Shown: in pieces, positions 1 to 6,416 of the stretch
How the letters are laid out: every line of letters begins with the position of its first letter
How positions within the stretch are numbered: position 1 is the stretch's first letter
Assembly: GCA_002309765.1 (NCBI GenBank)
Contig: DBXY01000038.1
Location: forward strand, 66,148 to 72,563
Length of the DNA stretch: 6,416 nt
Direction of reading: 5' to 3'
From: Verrucomicrobia bacterium UBA1200
GTDB lineage: Bacteria; Verrucomicrobiota; Kiritimatiellia; RFP12; UBA1067
Made by a program: the position numbers and the translations under genes
Notes under the pieces: model-generated
Database searches by the model: none
Seen by the model: the letters and a program-made list of their open reading frames with translations, nothing else
What the model was told of the DNA's origin: nothing

Positions 1-2667
1 GACGAGGACGAGGATGACGAAGAGGATGACGGCCCCGCCACCACCACTCCCGCGCTCAAGTTTGACAACGCCGACGGTCAGTTCCTGCTGGACGCTTACG
101 CCAAGGAGACCGGGCAGACCCTGTTGATCGCCCCGGATATCCCAAAAGTCCAGGGCATCACGTTGCGCAGCCAAAAGGGGTTGCCGCTTACCCGCGATGA
201 GTATTTGGAAGCGATCGAGATTACCCTTGGCATGAACGGCATCGTGCTGGAGCCGTATGGCGACAAGTTCCTCAAGGTGCTTCCGCGCAAAACCATCCGC
301 GTGGAGGGCATCAAGATCAACATGGAAAAACCCGAAGGCGGCTATCCGGAAAAGAACAAGGTGATAAGCCAGATGATCCAACTCAAGGCGATCACCATCG
401 ACGAGGCCCAGAAAGCGCTTGAGGGGTTTAAGCGGCCCGACGGGCTGATTCAGGCGTTTGAACGTACCAACAGCCTGTTGGTCACCGACACCCAAGAGAA
501 CATCAACCGAATGCTGGAGGTGGTGAAATTCATCGACCAGCCGCTTGTCGCCACCGAGGAGGTTAATGTCAGGGTAATCAAATTCGCCAAGGCGGAGGAG
601 ATTAAAAAGCGTTTGGAGGAGATTGTCGCGGAGTCCCAGAAGCAAAACTCCGGATCGCGTGAGAATATCCAGATGAATCGTTCCGGCGCTCCCGGTATCA
701 GCAGGCAGACGCAGAACTTCCAGTTCAACAACCCCGCGATGCGTCCGGGTTTGACCCGGTTGGGCCAGCCGCAGACTACGCCTCAGGCTTCCGCCAACGA
801 AAACATCTCCACTCTGGTGAGTGACGCCGACCGCGGCATGATCCGCGGCAAGGTTCAGGTGATTTCCGATGAGCGATCCAACCAGCTCATAATTATCACC
901 CAGAAGGAGAACATGGATTTCTTCGACAAGATCATCACCGTTTTGGACATCGAGACCGATCCGGACGTTGAGGTGAAAGTCCGCAGGTTGGATTACGCTA
1001 TCGCGAAAGACGTCACCGATATGCTGAACGAACTGATCGGCAACTCTTCGAGCAGGAACGATCAGAACAACACTGCCAACAACACCCAGGGGAGTGCCGG
1101 GGCCAACAACGGCCGTAGTCAGTCGCTTAGCGATTTGGCGCGTGCCAGAGCCGGCATCAACAACAACAACCCCGTTGCGAATAATAACGTTAACAACAAC
1201 AGCGCCAAAGCTAAGTTGGGCCAGCTCAGCAAGGATAATATCAAGATTATTCAGGATGAGCGCAACAACGCCATCGTCATGATGGGCAGCCCCGCTGACC
1301 TCAAGGCGCTTGGCGAGGTTATTGATAATTTGGATATCCCGCGTTTGCAGGTGTTGATTGAGACCGTGGTGCTGCAGGTCGAGTTGGGTGACGACATCAA
1401 GACGGGCATCGACTGGGTTCAGCGCGGCAAACATAAGGTCAAGGAGGCGTACACTTACACCACCGCCGACGGCGAAACTGCCACCGGCTACCGGTGGGTC
1501 ACTACCCGCGACACTATCTTCAACAATGGCGACCAGCTCGGCGGCGGCGGCGGTACCGGTTCCAGCTTGTTGGGCGGGCTGTTGAACCTCGGCACCACCG
1601 TAGCTACCAATGCCACCGAAGAGGTGGGGAATCTCTTGGGGGCTAGGACCGGTATCAGCTATTTTCTTAAGTCCGATAAGCTGAACATCGCCGCTTTGAT
1701 TGAGGCGTCTAAATCCGATTCCCGCACCAAAGTGCTTTCGTCACCGGTGCTGATGACGATGGACAACCAAGAGGCTACCATTGAGGCAACCTCAATGCGG
1801 TACCTTTACAAAGGCGTCCGTTATTCCGGGTCCTCTTACAACGGTTCCGAAGTGCCGGATTACGAGCAGCGTGACATCGGTTTGAGGGTCACCATCACCC
1901 CGCGCATCAATCCCAGCGGTGCCGTGGTGTTGACCATCGACGAATCGTTTGAAACCATTGGCGCCAACCAGACGGTCGGCACAGAATCCTATCCCACGGT
2001 CAACAAGCGCTCGCTCAAAGCCGAAGTGTCGGTGGAGAACATGCAGACCGTAGTGTTGGGCGGATTGGTGCAGAACGAGCTGAAGAAAGAGGAGACCGGC
2101 ATCCCGATTCTCAAGGACATTCCGCTTATCGGGAAATATCTTTTCGGCACGACCTCTTCTTCCGACAGCCGTTCGGAATTGCTGGTGTTCCTGACTCCGT
2201 ACGTCTTTAATGACGCCAAAGACCTTACCGCGGAGGCCATGCGTCGTAAAGCCGCGCTTTCCGACGACCGTCCGTGGATCGACTATGGTTGGTCGCGCAG
2301 CAAGTTGGCTGATCCGGTTTCCCATGACGAAAAGATGCGCCGGCTGAAACAGCGCTGGGCGAACGAGGATTCCGAGCACAACGCGGAATTGCTCTACCAA
2401 AAGGCTTTGAAGGCGCGCGAAGAGCAGCTTGCCAAGCGGGACGCGGAAGAGCGTGAAAAAGGAATCGCGTTGCCGCCGAAAGACGATCCGGAGAAGACCG
2501 ACGATCCCGACCTGCCGCAACAGGCGGTCGGCGATGTTGGGATTCTGACCACCACCGACACCACCGAGGTTTTGAAACTCAATGGCGGGGACAACCGGCC
2601 GCAACCGCCGCCGGACGCGGAAACTGCCGCGCCGGCCAAGAAAAAGAGCTGGTGGAAGTTTTGGTAA
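1..2667 (+). CDS. gspD: Type II secretion-type outer-membrane secretin (GspD-like), 5' partial
   Basis: Multimeric outer-membrane channel for export of folded proteins. The frame is open from base 1, so the true start and signal peptide lie to the left; 888 residues are visible. Order, counted from base 1: acidic linker (residues 1-10 all Asp/Glu); N0 domain about 20-95; N1 about 116-184; N2 about 186-320, split by a Gln/Asn-rich insert (213-280); N3 about 322-448, split by an Asn-rich insert (348-405); secretin barrel about 449-736, with a Gly-rich stretch near 514-531 where GspD gate loops lie. The secretin signature is at 684-716 (GIPILKDIPLIGKYLFG), followed by ELLVFLTPYVF. Beyond the barrel is a tail of about 150 residues: a charged helix (775-821), a Pro/Asp-rich linker and a basic-aromatic end, KKKSWWKFW. 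The N0-N1-N2-N3 layout favours GspD over PilQ or a type III secretin. No other gsp gene is visible. The family call is very sure; the exact system is less so. Confidence 0.94.
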   Translation, partial: DEDEDDEEDDGPATTTPALKFDNADGQFLLDAYAKETGQTLLIAPDIPKVQGITLRSQKGLPLTRDEYLEAIEITLGMNGIVLEPYGDKFLKVLPRKTIRVEGIKINMEKPEGGYPEKNKVISQMIQLKAITIDEAQKALEGFKRPDGLIQAFERTNSLLVTDTQENINRMLEVVKFIDQPLVATEEVNVRVIKFAKAEEIKKRLEEIVAESQKQNSGSRENIQMNRSGAPGISRQTQNFQFNNPAMRPGLTRLGQPQTTPQASANENISTLVSDADRGMIRGKVQVISDERSNQLIIITQKENMDFFDKIITVLDIETDPDVEVKVRRLDYAIAKDVTDMLNELIGNSSSRNDQNNTANNTQGSAGANNGRSQSLSDLARARAGINNNNPVANNNVNNNSAKAKLGQLSKDNIKIIQDERNNAIVMMGSPADLKALGEVIDNLDIPRLQVLIETVVLQVELGDDIKTGIDWVQRGKHKVKEAYTYTTADGETATGYRWVTTRDTIFNNGDQLGGGGGTGSSLLGGLLNLGTTVATNATEEVGNLLGARTGISYFLKSDKLNIAALIEASKSDSRTKVLSSPVLMTMDNQEATIEATSMRYLYKGVRYSGSSYNGSEVPDYEQRDIGLRVTITPRINPSGAVVLTIDESFETIGANQTVGTESYPTVNKRSLKAEVSVENMQTVVLGGLVQNELKKEETGIPILKDIPLIGKYLFGTTSSSDSRSELLVFLTPYVFNDAKDLTAEAMRRKAALSDDRPWIDYGWSRSKLADPVSHDEKMRRLKQRWANEDSEHNAELLYQKALKAREEQLAKRDAEEREKGIALPPKDDPEKTDDPDLPQQAVGDVGILTTTDTTEVLKLNGGDNRPQPPPDAETAAPAKKKSWWKFW

Positions 2668-2670
2668 GCC

Positions 2671-2742
2671 ATGAGCAGTAAATCGCGTTTTTTCCGGGCG
2701 AAAGTGCTTTTCCCGTTGGCGGTTGTGTTGTTGGCGGGGTGT
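2671..2742 (+). other. Lipoprotein signal peptide with lipobox
   Basis: These bases encode residues 1-24 of the lipoprotein. The basic start, hydrophobic core and LLAGC fit the signal peptidase II consensus, with cleavage before Cys24. Confidence 0.88.
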
Positions 2743-3213
2743 GTCCAGTTTATGGATCGTCCTTACTTTACCGTTGAGGAGTCCGGGCTGAATTGGATAT
2801 CAATCCGCTATTACAATTACAACCGCAAACCCGTCCAAAAGTTAAATATGCGTTTGGACGGAAACGGGGTGGGTTATTTGCGCCAAGGCACCAGTTCGCT
2901 GGTCTCCAATGCGTTCGCCGCCGACACTAAAGAATCGTCGTGGCGGGATATGAACGAGACCCGGATTGTCATGGAGCGCGAGGATGTGATTCCGCTTTTC
3001 CAAATGCTGGTAGACAACGGTCTGTTTTTGGAGCGCCACTCCAAAGGCGAATCGGCCAACACCAACGAGTCGATTTTTGTGACCGCCAACATCCAAAACC
3101 GGACTTGCGGTTCCGGGAACGATGACGTGTTTGAGAGCGATCCGGAATTGGCGGAAAATCTTAAAAGCATCATCATGATGTTCTATCACCCGCGTCCCAA
3201 AAATCGCCGGTAA
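2671..3213 (+). CDS. Lipoprotein of unknown family, possible secretin partner
   Basis: A 180-residue protein that I do not recognise. The N-terminus is a lipoprotein signal: basic residues (K4, R6, R9, K11), a hydrophobic core at 12-22 and the lipobox LLAGC, with Cys24 as the lipidated residue. Val follows Cys24, not Asp, so the E. coli Lol rule would send it to the outer membrane. The mature part is about 157 residues, with a Tyr/Asn-rich segment (RYYNYNRKP, 46-54), a likely helix VIPLFQMLVDNGLFL (106-120), the stretch ESIFVTANIQNRTCG (133-147) with a second Cys at 146, and a helix near 157-171. No catalytic motif is apparent. The start lies 3 nt after the secretin stop, with only a weak upstream GGTGGAAG, so translation is probably coupled. 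Position and lipidation make a pilotin-like or secretin-associated role possible. That is inference; it is also somewhat larger than typical GspS pilotins. Confidence 0.85.
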   Translation: MSSKSRFFRAKVLFPLAVVLLAGCVQFMDRPYFTVEESGLNWISIRYYNYNRKPVQKLNMRLDGNGVGYLRQGTSSLVSNAFAADTKESSWRDMNETRIVMEREDVIPLFQMLVDNGLFLERHSKGESANTNESIFVTANIQNRTCGSGNDDVFESDPELAENLKSIIMMFYHPRPKNRR

Positions 3214-3216
3214 GCC

Positions 3217-4359
3217 ATGCAAAGCCGCTCCCCGTTATTGACTTTAACCCTCTTGGCGGTTGTGATACTTTTGCTTTTCCAGCTGCATCGGGAAAAACAT
3301 TACCGTTTGGAACTTGCCGGAATAAACGCCAAGATGGCCGCCATGCAGGGGACGCAACCTCCGAGCACCTCATCCGGCGCCGTTCGTGCCCCGGCCCCGC
3401 CCGTTTCTCCGGCCACGGAAATCTATCGCCATGTTTCGCCTTCGGTGGTGGCGGTTGCCAACAAGGCGCTGGTGCGCCGCGGATTTTTCAGCATGCAGAT
3501 TTACGAGATTCCGCAGGGCAGCGGGACCGGTTTCGTGTGGGATAAGCTCGGCCACATTGTCAGCAATTACCATGTGGTGCATCAGGCCGACACCTTAACG
3601 GTGACGTTCCCGGACGGCGACCAGTATGACGCCCAGCTGGTCGGCGTCGCTCCGGATTATGATTTGGCGGTATTAAAGATCGACGCCCCGAAGGAAAAGC
3701 TTTCCCCGGTTGAGGTCAGCGATTCCCGCCAACTGTCGGTCGGCGAGAACGTTTTCGCCATCGGTAACCCGTTTGGACTCGACACTACGCTTTCCGCGGG
3801 CATTGTCAGCGCCTTGGGGCGTACCATCACCTCCATGACCGAGCGTAAAATCCGCGATGTCATCCAAACCGACGCGGCGATTAATCCTGGTAACTCCGGC
3901 GGCCCCTTGCTGGATAGCGCCGGGCGGCTGGTCGGGGTCAACACCGCCATACTCAGCCCCAGCGGGGCGTATGCGGGGATCGGCTTCGCCGTGCCCTCCG
4001 CCACGGTGTCGCGCGTGGTGCCGCAGCTGATTGAAAAAGGTCACGTGACCCGCGCCGGATTGGGGGTCGAGTTGCTGCCCGACCACATCACCGAGCGTAC
4101 CGGAATTCGAGGGGTGGCGATATATGCGGTTGAAGGCAACACCCCGGCGGCGAAGGCGGGGTTGGAGGGGTTGTCACTTAACCGGCGCGGCGCGGTGGTT
4201 TTTGGCGACATCGTAACCGCCGTCAATGGTCATCCCGTCTCTACGGTAGAGGAAATGCGTACCATGTTCGACTCCTGCAAACCCGGGGATTTGGCCGAAC
4301 TTACCGTGGTCCGCAACCGCCAGACCCGTCAAGTCAAGTTCCGGCTGGTTGAAGAGTAA
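3217..4359 (+). CDS. htrA: Membrane-anchored HtrA/Deg serine protease with one PDZ domain
   Basis: A 380-residue trypsin-like (S1C) protease of the envelope, probably degrading or sensing misfolded exported proteins. Residues 7-22 form one hydrophobic segment, followed by basic residues and no clear cleavage site, so it is likely an inner-membrane anchor with the rest periplasmic. A Pro/Ala/Ser-rich linker spans about 46-66. The protease domain is about 67-270. The triad is complete: His119 (SNYHVV), Asp149 (DYDLAVLKI) and Ser227 (NPGNSGGPLL). One PDZ domain follows at about 275-378, with GDIVTAVNG at 330-338. One anchor plus one PDZ resembles DegS in layout, but the motifs QGSGTGFVWD, GHIVSNYHVV and RDVIQTDAAINPGNSGGP recall plant/cyanobacterial Deg1-type enzymes from memory. 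It starts 3 nt after the lipoprotein stop with no evident Shine-Dalgarno, so it probably belongs to the same operon. Family and activity are near certain; the substrate is unknown. Confidence 0.95.
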   Translation: MQSRSPLLTLTLLAVVILLLFQLHREKHYRLELAGINAKMAAMQGTQPPSTSSGAVRAPAPPVSPATEIYRHVSPSVVAVANKALVRRGFFSMQIYEIPQGSGTGFVWDKLGHIVSNYHVVHQADTLTVTFPDGDQYDAQLVGVAPDYDLAVLKIDAPKEKLSPVEVSDSRQLSVGENVFAIGNPFGLDTTLSAGIVSALGRTITSMTERKIRDVIQTDAAINPGNSGGPLLDSAGRLVGVNTAILSPSGAYAGIGFAVPSATVSRVVPQLIEKGHVTRAGLGVELLPDHITERTGIRGVAIYAVEGNTPAAKAGLEGLSLNRRGAVVFGDIVTAVNGHPVSTVEEMRTMFDSCKPGDLAELTVVRNRQTRQVKFRLVEE

Positions 4360-4369
4360 AAAAATTCAT

Positions 4370-4397
4370 TAGTCGTTAGTGTGTAGTCGCTAGTGGC
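4370..4397. repeat. Imperfect tandem repeat, two 14-bp units
   Basis: TAGTCGTTAGTGTG (4370-4383) is followed directly by TAGTCGCTAGTGGC (4384-4397). The units match at 11 of 14 positions, and each holds two TAG trinucleotides. It lies between two functional blocks. It could be part of a dispersed intergenic repeat or chance low complexity; one window cannot tell. Confidence 0.55.
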
Positions 4398-4443
4398 CAG
4401 GTGAGGGTGCCTGCTTGCCGAATGCTCGTGACGCTGCTTTGAT

Positions 4444-4449
4444 GGAGAG
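4444..4449 (+). promoter_or_regulatory. Ribosome binding site that sets the GH5 start
   Basis: GGAGAG lies 7 nt before the ATG at 4457. This favours 4457 over the in-frame starts at 4415 (TTG), 4442 and 4451. The 4457 start also gives a classic signal peptide, MKRFVGWVLFLVWVLPGRA. Confidence 0.7.
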
Positions 4450-4456
4450 AATGGGT

Positions 4457-6085
4457 ATGAAACGTTTTGTCGGATGGGTGCTGTTTCTCGTTTGGGTTTT
4501 GCCGGGCAGGGCGGAGTTGCCGCCGCCGGGGACATCGGTGGACAACGGGGTGATAGAACTCGTCGGGAACGTCTCGATGGAGCGGCTTGACCCGAAGGGT
4601 GTCCCGCTGGGATGGGGCGACGGGGATTGCCGGGCAATGAGGGAGCCGGACGGCAACCACTTCATCAGAATCGTGCAGAAGAATCCCGGAAAGATGACGT
4701 GTGTCTACCGCAAGCATGAGATACCGGCGGGATGCGCGGAACTTGCGGTCTCCATGAGGGGGCGCGTGTCGGGGCTGATTCCCGGGGAACAACCTTGGTT
4801 TGACGCGCGTGTCATCATCAATGTCAAGGACGCCACGGGCAAGGTGGTGAAGAGCGACTGCGTCGATTTCCCTCGCGACACCGCGGGTTGGGAGCGCAAG
4901 TCCAAGCGGGTTGCCCTGCCGGAGGGGACAGCTGTGTTCGAGTACATGATCGCGGCGTTTAATTGCAAGGCCTGCGCGTTTGACGTTGACGATTTTCGGG
5001 TGACGTTGTTGAAGAAGGGCGCGAAGCTTCCGGAGGAGGCGGATGGCCAACCCCGCGAAAGCCTGTTGCCCAAGGTCACGCGTCCGGCTCTCACGGCGGC
5101 GGACGAGCTGTCCGTGCGCGGAAACCGCCTTGTTAACAAGCCGGGCAAAGAGGTGTGGCTGCAGGGGGTTGCCGTGCCGTCACTAAGCTGGATGGCGGCG
5201 GGTGAACATGTGATGGAGTCGGTCGCGGTGGCGGTGGAAGAGTGGGGCGCGAACGTCATACGTCTGCCGCTCCACAGCAAATTCTGGTTCGCGACGGCGA
5301 CGGAACCGTGGAACAAGCGGAATGACGGGGGTGAGGCGTACCGGGCGCTGGTTGACCGGGGCGTAGCCTACGCCAACGCGCGCGGATGCTACGTGGTCCT
5401 CGACCTCCATGAGTACAGAGCCGCCACCGAGAACCATGCAAGGTTTTGGGGCGATTGCGCGAAACGCTATGCCAACCGGCCCGGCGTTCTCTTCGACATT
5501 CTCAACGAGCCGCACGGGATATCTTGGCGCGAATGGCGCGACGGCGGTCCGCTAAAAGACGGCGGCGGCGACGCGCCGGCGGAGACGGAGGAGGGGCGTG
5601 ACGTGCGCAAGTCGATCGGCATGCAGCGGCTCGTGGAGGCGGTCCGCGCGACCGGGGCGAGGAACGTGATCATCGCCGGCGGTCTCGACTGGAGTTATGA
5701 CTGCTCGGGGATTTTAGACGGCTATGCGCTTCGGGATCCGTCAGGCAACGGCATCGCGTATTCGGTTCACGTCTATCCGTGGAAGAGCGACTGGCAAAAG
5801 AAGTTTCTCGACTGCGCCGAAAAGTATCCGCTGTTTCTCGGCGAAGTCGGCTGCATGTTCAAGAAGATGCCCTTCGAGCAGACGCTGAAGGATCCCTACC
5901 AATGGGCGCCGGACATGCTCGCCTGTATCCAGAAACGGCGGCTCAACTGGACCGCGTGGAGCTTTCATCCGTCGGCCGATCCTTGCGTGATCCTCGACTG
6001 GAACTACACCCCGACCCCCGCTTGGGGCGCTTTTGTCCGGTCCGCCCTGGGCGGCGCCCGCTTCGAATCGGATCGGCTGAGGTGA
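4457..6085 (+). CDS. Secreted glycoside hydrolase family 5-type enzyme with N-terminal accessory domain
   Basis: A 542-residue exported retaining glycosidase, likely an endo-beta-glucanase, mannanase or related enzyme; substrate cannot be told from sequence alone. Numbering is from the ATG at 4457. Residues 1-19 are a signal peptide with likely signal peptidase I cleavage after GRA. Residues about 28-187 look like a beta-sandwich, carbohydrate-binding-like domain, with six Cys (58, 82, 93, 135, 170, 173) including a CKAC pair. The GH5 (beta/alpha)8 barrel is about 210-530. Its landmarks are Arg269 (VIRLPL), His318 (DLHEY), acid/base Glu351 (DILNEPHG), His438/Tyr440 (SVHVYPW), nucleophile Glu463 (LFLGEVGC) and Trp501 (TAWSFHP). 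A polar insert, about 357-385, follows the acid/base strand. Both catalytic glutamates are present, so the enzyme should be active. A DUF4038 gene follows 35 bp downstream, probably in the same transcript. Related clan GH-A families are possible, but GH5 fits best. Confidence 0.9.
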   Translation: MKRFVGWVLFLVWVLPGRAELPPPGTSVDNGVIELVGNVSMERLDPKGVPLGWGDGDCRAMREPDGNHFIRIVQKNPGKMTCVYRKHEIPAGCAELAVSMRGRVSGLIPGEQPWFDARVIINVKDATGKVVKSDCVDFPRDTAGWERKSKRVALPEGTAVFEYMIAAFNCKACAFDVDDFRVTLLKKGAKLPEEADGQPRESLLPKVTRPALTAADELSVRGNRLVNKPGKEVWLQGVAVPSLSWMAAGEHVMESVAVAVEEWGANVIRLPLHSKFWFATATEPWNKRNDGGEAYRALVDRGVAYANARGCYVVLDLHEYRAATENHARFWGDCAKRYANRPGVLFDILNEPHGISWREWRDGGPLKDGGGDAPAETEEGRDVRKSIGMQRLVEAVRATGARNVIIAGGLDWSYDCSGILDGYALRDPSGNGIAYSVHVYPWKSDWQKKFLDCAEKYPLFLGEVGCMFKKMPFEQTLKDPYQWAPDMLACIQKRRLNWTAWSFHPSADPCVILDWNYTPTPAWGAFVRSALGGARFESDRLR

Positions 6086-6109
6086 CCGTATACGATAATC
6101 AATTGAAAA

Positions 6110-6115
6110 GGGGAG
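6110..6115 (+). promoter_or_regulatory. Ribosome binding site of the DUF4038 gene
   Basis: GGGGAG sits 5 nt before the ATG at 6121, inside a purine-rich run. It supports this ATG over the in-frame ATG at 6133, which would cut into the signal peptide. Confidence 0.65.
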
Positions 6116-6120
6116 TGGAA

Positions 6121-6416
6121 ATGAAAACGGCAATGGTAGTATGGCGGTGTTTGTTGGGTAGTGTTGTCGCAGGATTGGCGTTGGTATCTCCCGCCGCTTT
6201 CCCGCCGGACATTCGGGTCAGCGCGAACAGGCATTTCCTTGAGACTGTCGATGGAAAACCGTTCTTCTATCTCGCGGATACCGCGTGGGAACTCTTCCAT
6301 CGCCTTGACCGCGAGGATGCTCTCCGTTATCTCGACAATCGGGCTTCGCTCGGCTTCACGGTGATTCAGGCGGTCGCCATCGCCGAGGAGGACGGGGTGG
6401 ATACGCCCAATCCGTA
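6121..6416 (+). CDS. DUF4038/GH140-type (apiosidase-like) glycosidase, 3' partial
   Basis: The frame runs open to the window edge; 98 complete codons are visible. Residues 1 to about 25 form a signal peptide: Lys2, Arg9, a hydrophobic core at 11-22, and SPAA at a likely cleavage site. The mature start matches the N-terminal pattern of the DUF4038 family as I know it: VSANRHFLETVDGKPFFYLA (33-52), then DTAWELFHRL (53-62), then LDREDALRYLDNRASLGFTV (62-81) and IQAVAIAEEDG (82-92). Characterised relatives include GH140 enzymes that release apiose from pectic rhamnogalacturonan II, but the family is broader, so the substrate is open. The catalytic residues lie beyond the window and cannot be checked. 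The gene starts 35 bp after the GH5 stop on the same strand, consistent with co-transcription. Confidence 0.87.
   Translation, partial: MKTAMVVWRCLLGSVVAGLALVSPAAFPPDIRVSANRHFLETVDGKPFFYLADTAWELFHRLDREDALRYLDNRASLGFTVIQAVAIAEEDGVDTPNP

Larger units (their letters stand above)
4360..4456 (+). other. Gene-free junction between the secretin block and the glycosidase block
   Basis: About 97 bp after the protease stop. It opens with an A-run (4358-4364), then an imperfect tandem repeat (4370-4397), and ends with the GH5 ribosome binding site. The GH5 frame is open back to a TTG at 4415, but residues translated from there are not signal-peptide-like, so I leave that part out of the gene. I see no stem strong enough to call an intrinsic terminator and no convincing -35/-10 pair, although a promoter for the glycosidase genes would most naturally sit here. 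Confidence 0.6.

Noticed and set aside
1540..1560. GGC codon run as a possible repeat element
   Set aside because: It encodes the Gly-rich stretch expected in the gate region of the secretin, so it is explained by the protein.
1792..2604. A 270-codon open frame on the - strand
   Set aside because: It lies wholly opposite the secretin signature and tail, whose protein sequence is clearly conserved. The antisense product has no recognisable motif and looks like a frame shadow.
4398..4413. Possible terminator hairpin (CAGG paired with CCTG)
   Set aside because: The stem is only about 4 bp and no T-run follows it on the + strand, so it does not support an intrinsic terminator.
4415..4456. Longer GH5 start from TTG at 4415
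   Set aside because: It would put 14 polar residues before the signal peptide. The GGAGAG site and the MKRF start at 4457 fit better.
4376..5050. A 224-codon open frame on the - strand
   Set aside because: It is antisense to the GH5 signal peptide and N-terminal domain. The product is rich in Arg, His and Pro without motifs, as expected of a shadow frame in GC-rich coding DNA.
6087..6105. Short palindromes CGTATACG and CAATTG between the glycosidase genes
   Set aside because: Six- and eight-base palindromes are expected by chance, and nothing else suggests an operator here.

Overview
The window holds five genes, all on the + strand. The organism looks like a Gram-negative (diderm) bacterium: there is an outer-membrane secretin, a lipoprotein with a signal peptidase II site, and exported glycoside hydrolases. 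The style of the genes (Asn-rich inserted secretin, membrane-anchored Deg protease, GH5 and DUF4038 enzymes) fits the Planctomycetes-Verrucomicrobia-Chlamydiae group, for example Kiritimatiellota, Lentisphaerota or Verrucomicrobiota. That placement is an inference from gene style; no rRNA or phylogenetic marker is present.

Left block (1-4359): a tight cluster with 3-nt gaps. It starts inside a type II secretion (GspD-type) secretin whose N-terminus lies off the left edge. Next comes a lipoprotein of unknown family, then a membrane-anchored, single-PDZ HtrA/Deg serine protease with an intact His-Asp-Ser triad. Both internal junctions share the same 11 bases (GGTAAGCCATG), which suggests translational coupling. 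A plausible reading is an outer-membrane secretion channel with a lipoprotein partner (perhaps pilotin-like) and an envelope quality-control protease. The pilotin idea is inference.

Junction (4360-4456): about 97 bp without a gene, holding an A-run, an imperfect 14-bp tandem repeat and the ribosome binding site of the next gene. No clear intrinsic terminator is visible.

Right block (4457-6416): two exported carbohydrate-active enzymes. The first is a GH5-type glycosidase with a cysteine-rich N-terminal beta-sandwich-like domain. The second is the start of a DUF4038/GH140-type glycosidase that runs off the right edge. Both have purine-rich Shine-Dalgarno sites, unlike the left block, and look like the start of a polysaccharide-degradation locus. 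Their products could leave the cell through a type II system of the kind encoded on the left, but nothing in the sequence proves that link. I see no tRNA, rRNA, CRISPR array, insertion sequence or attachment site.
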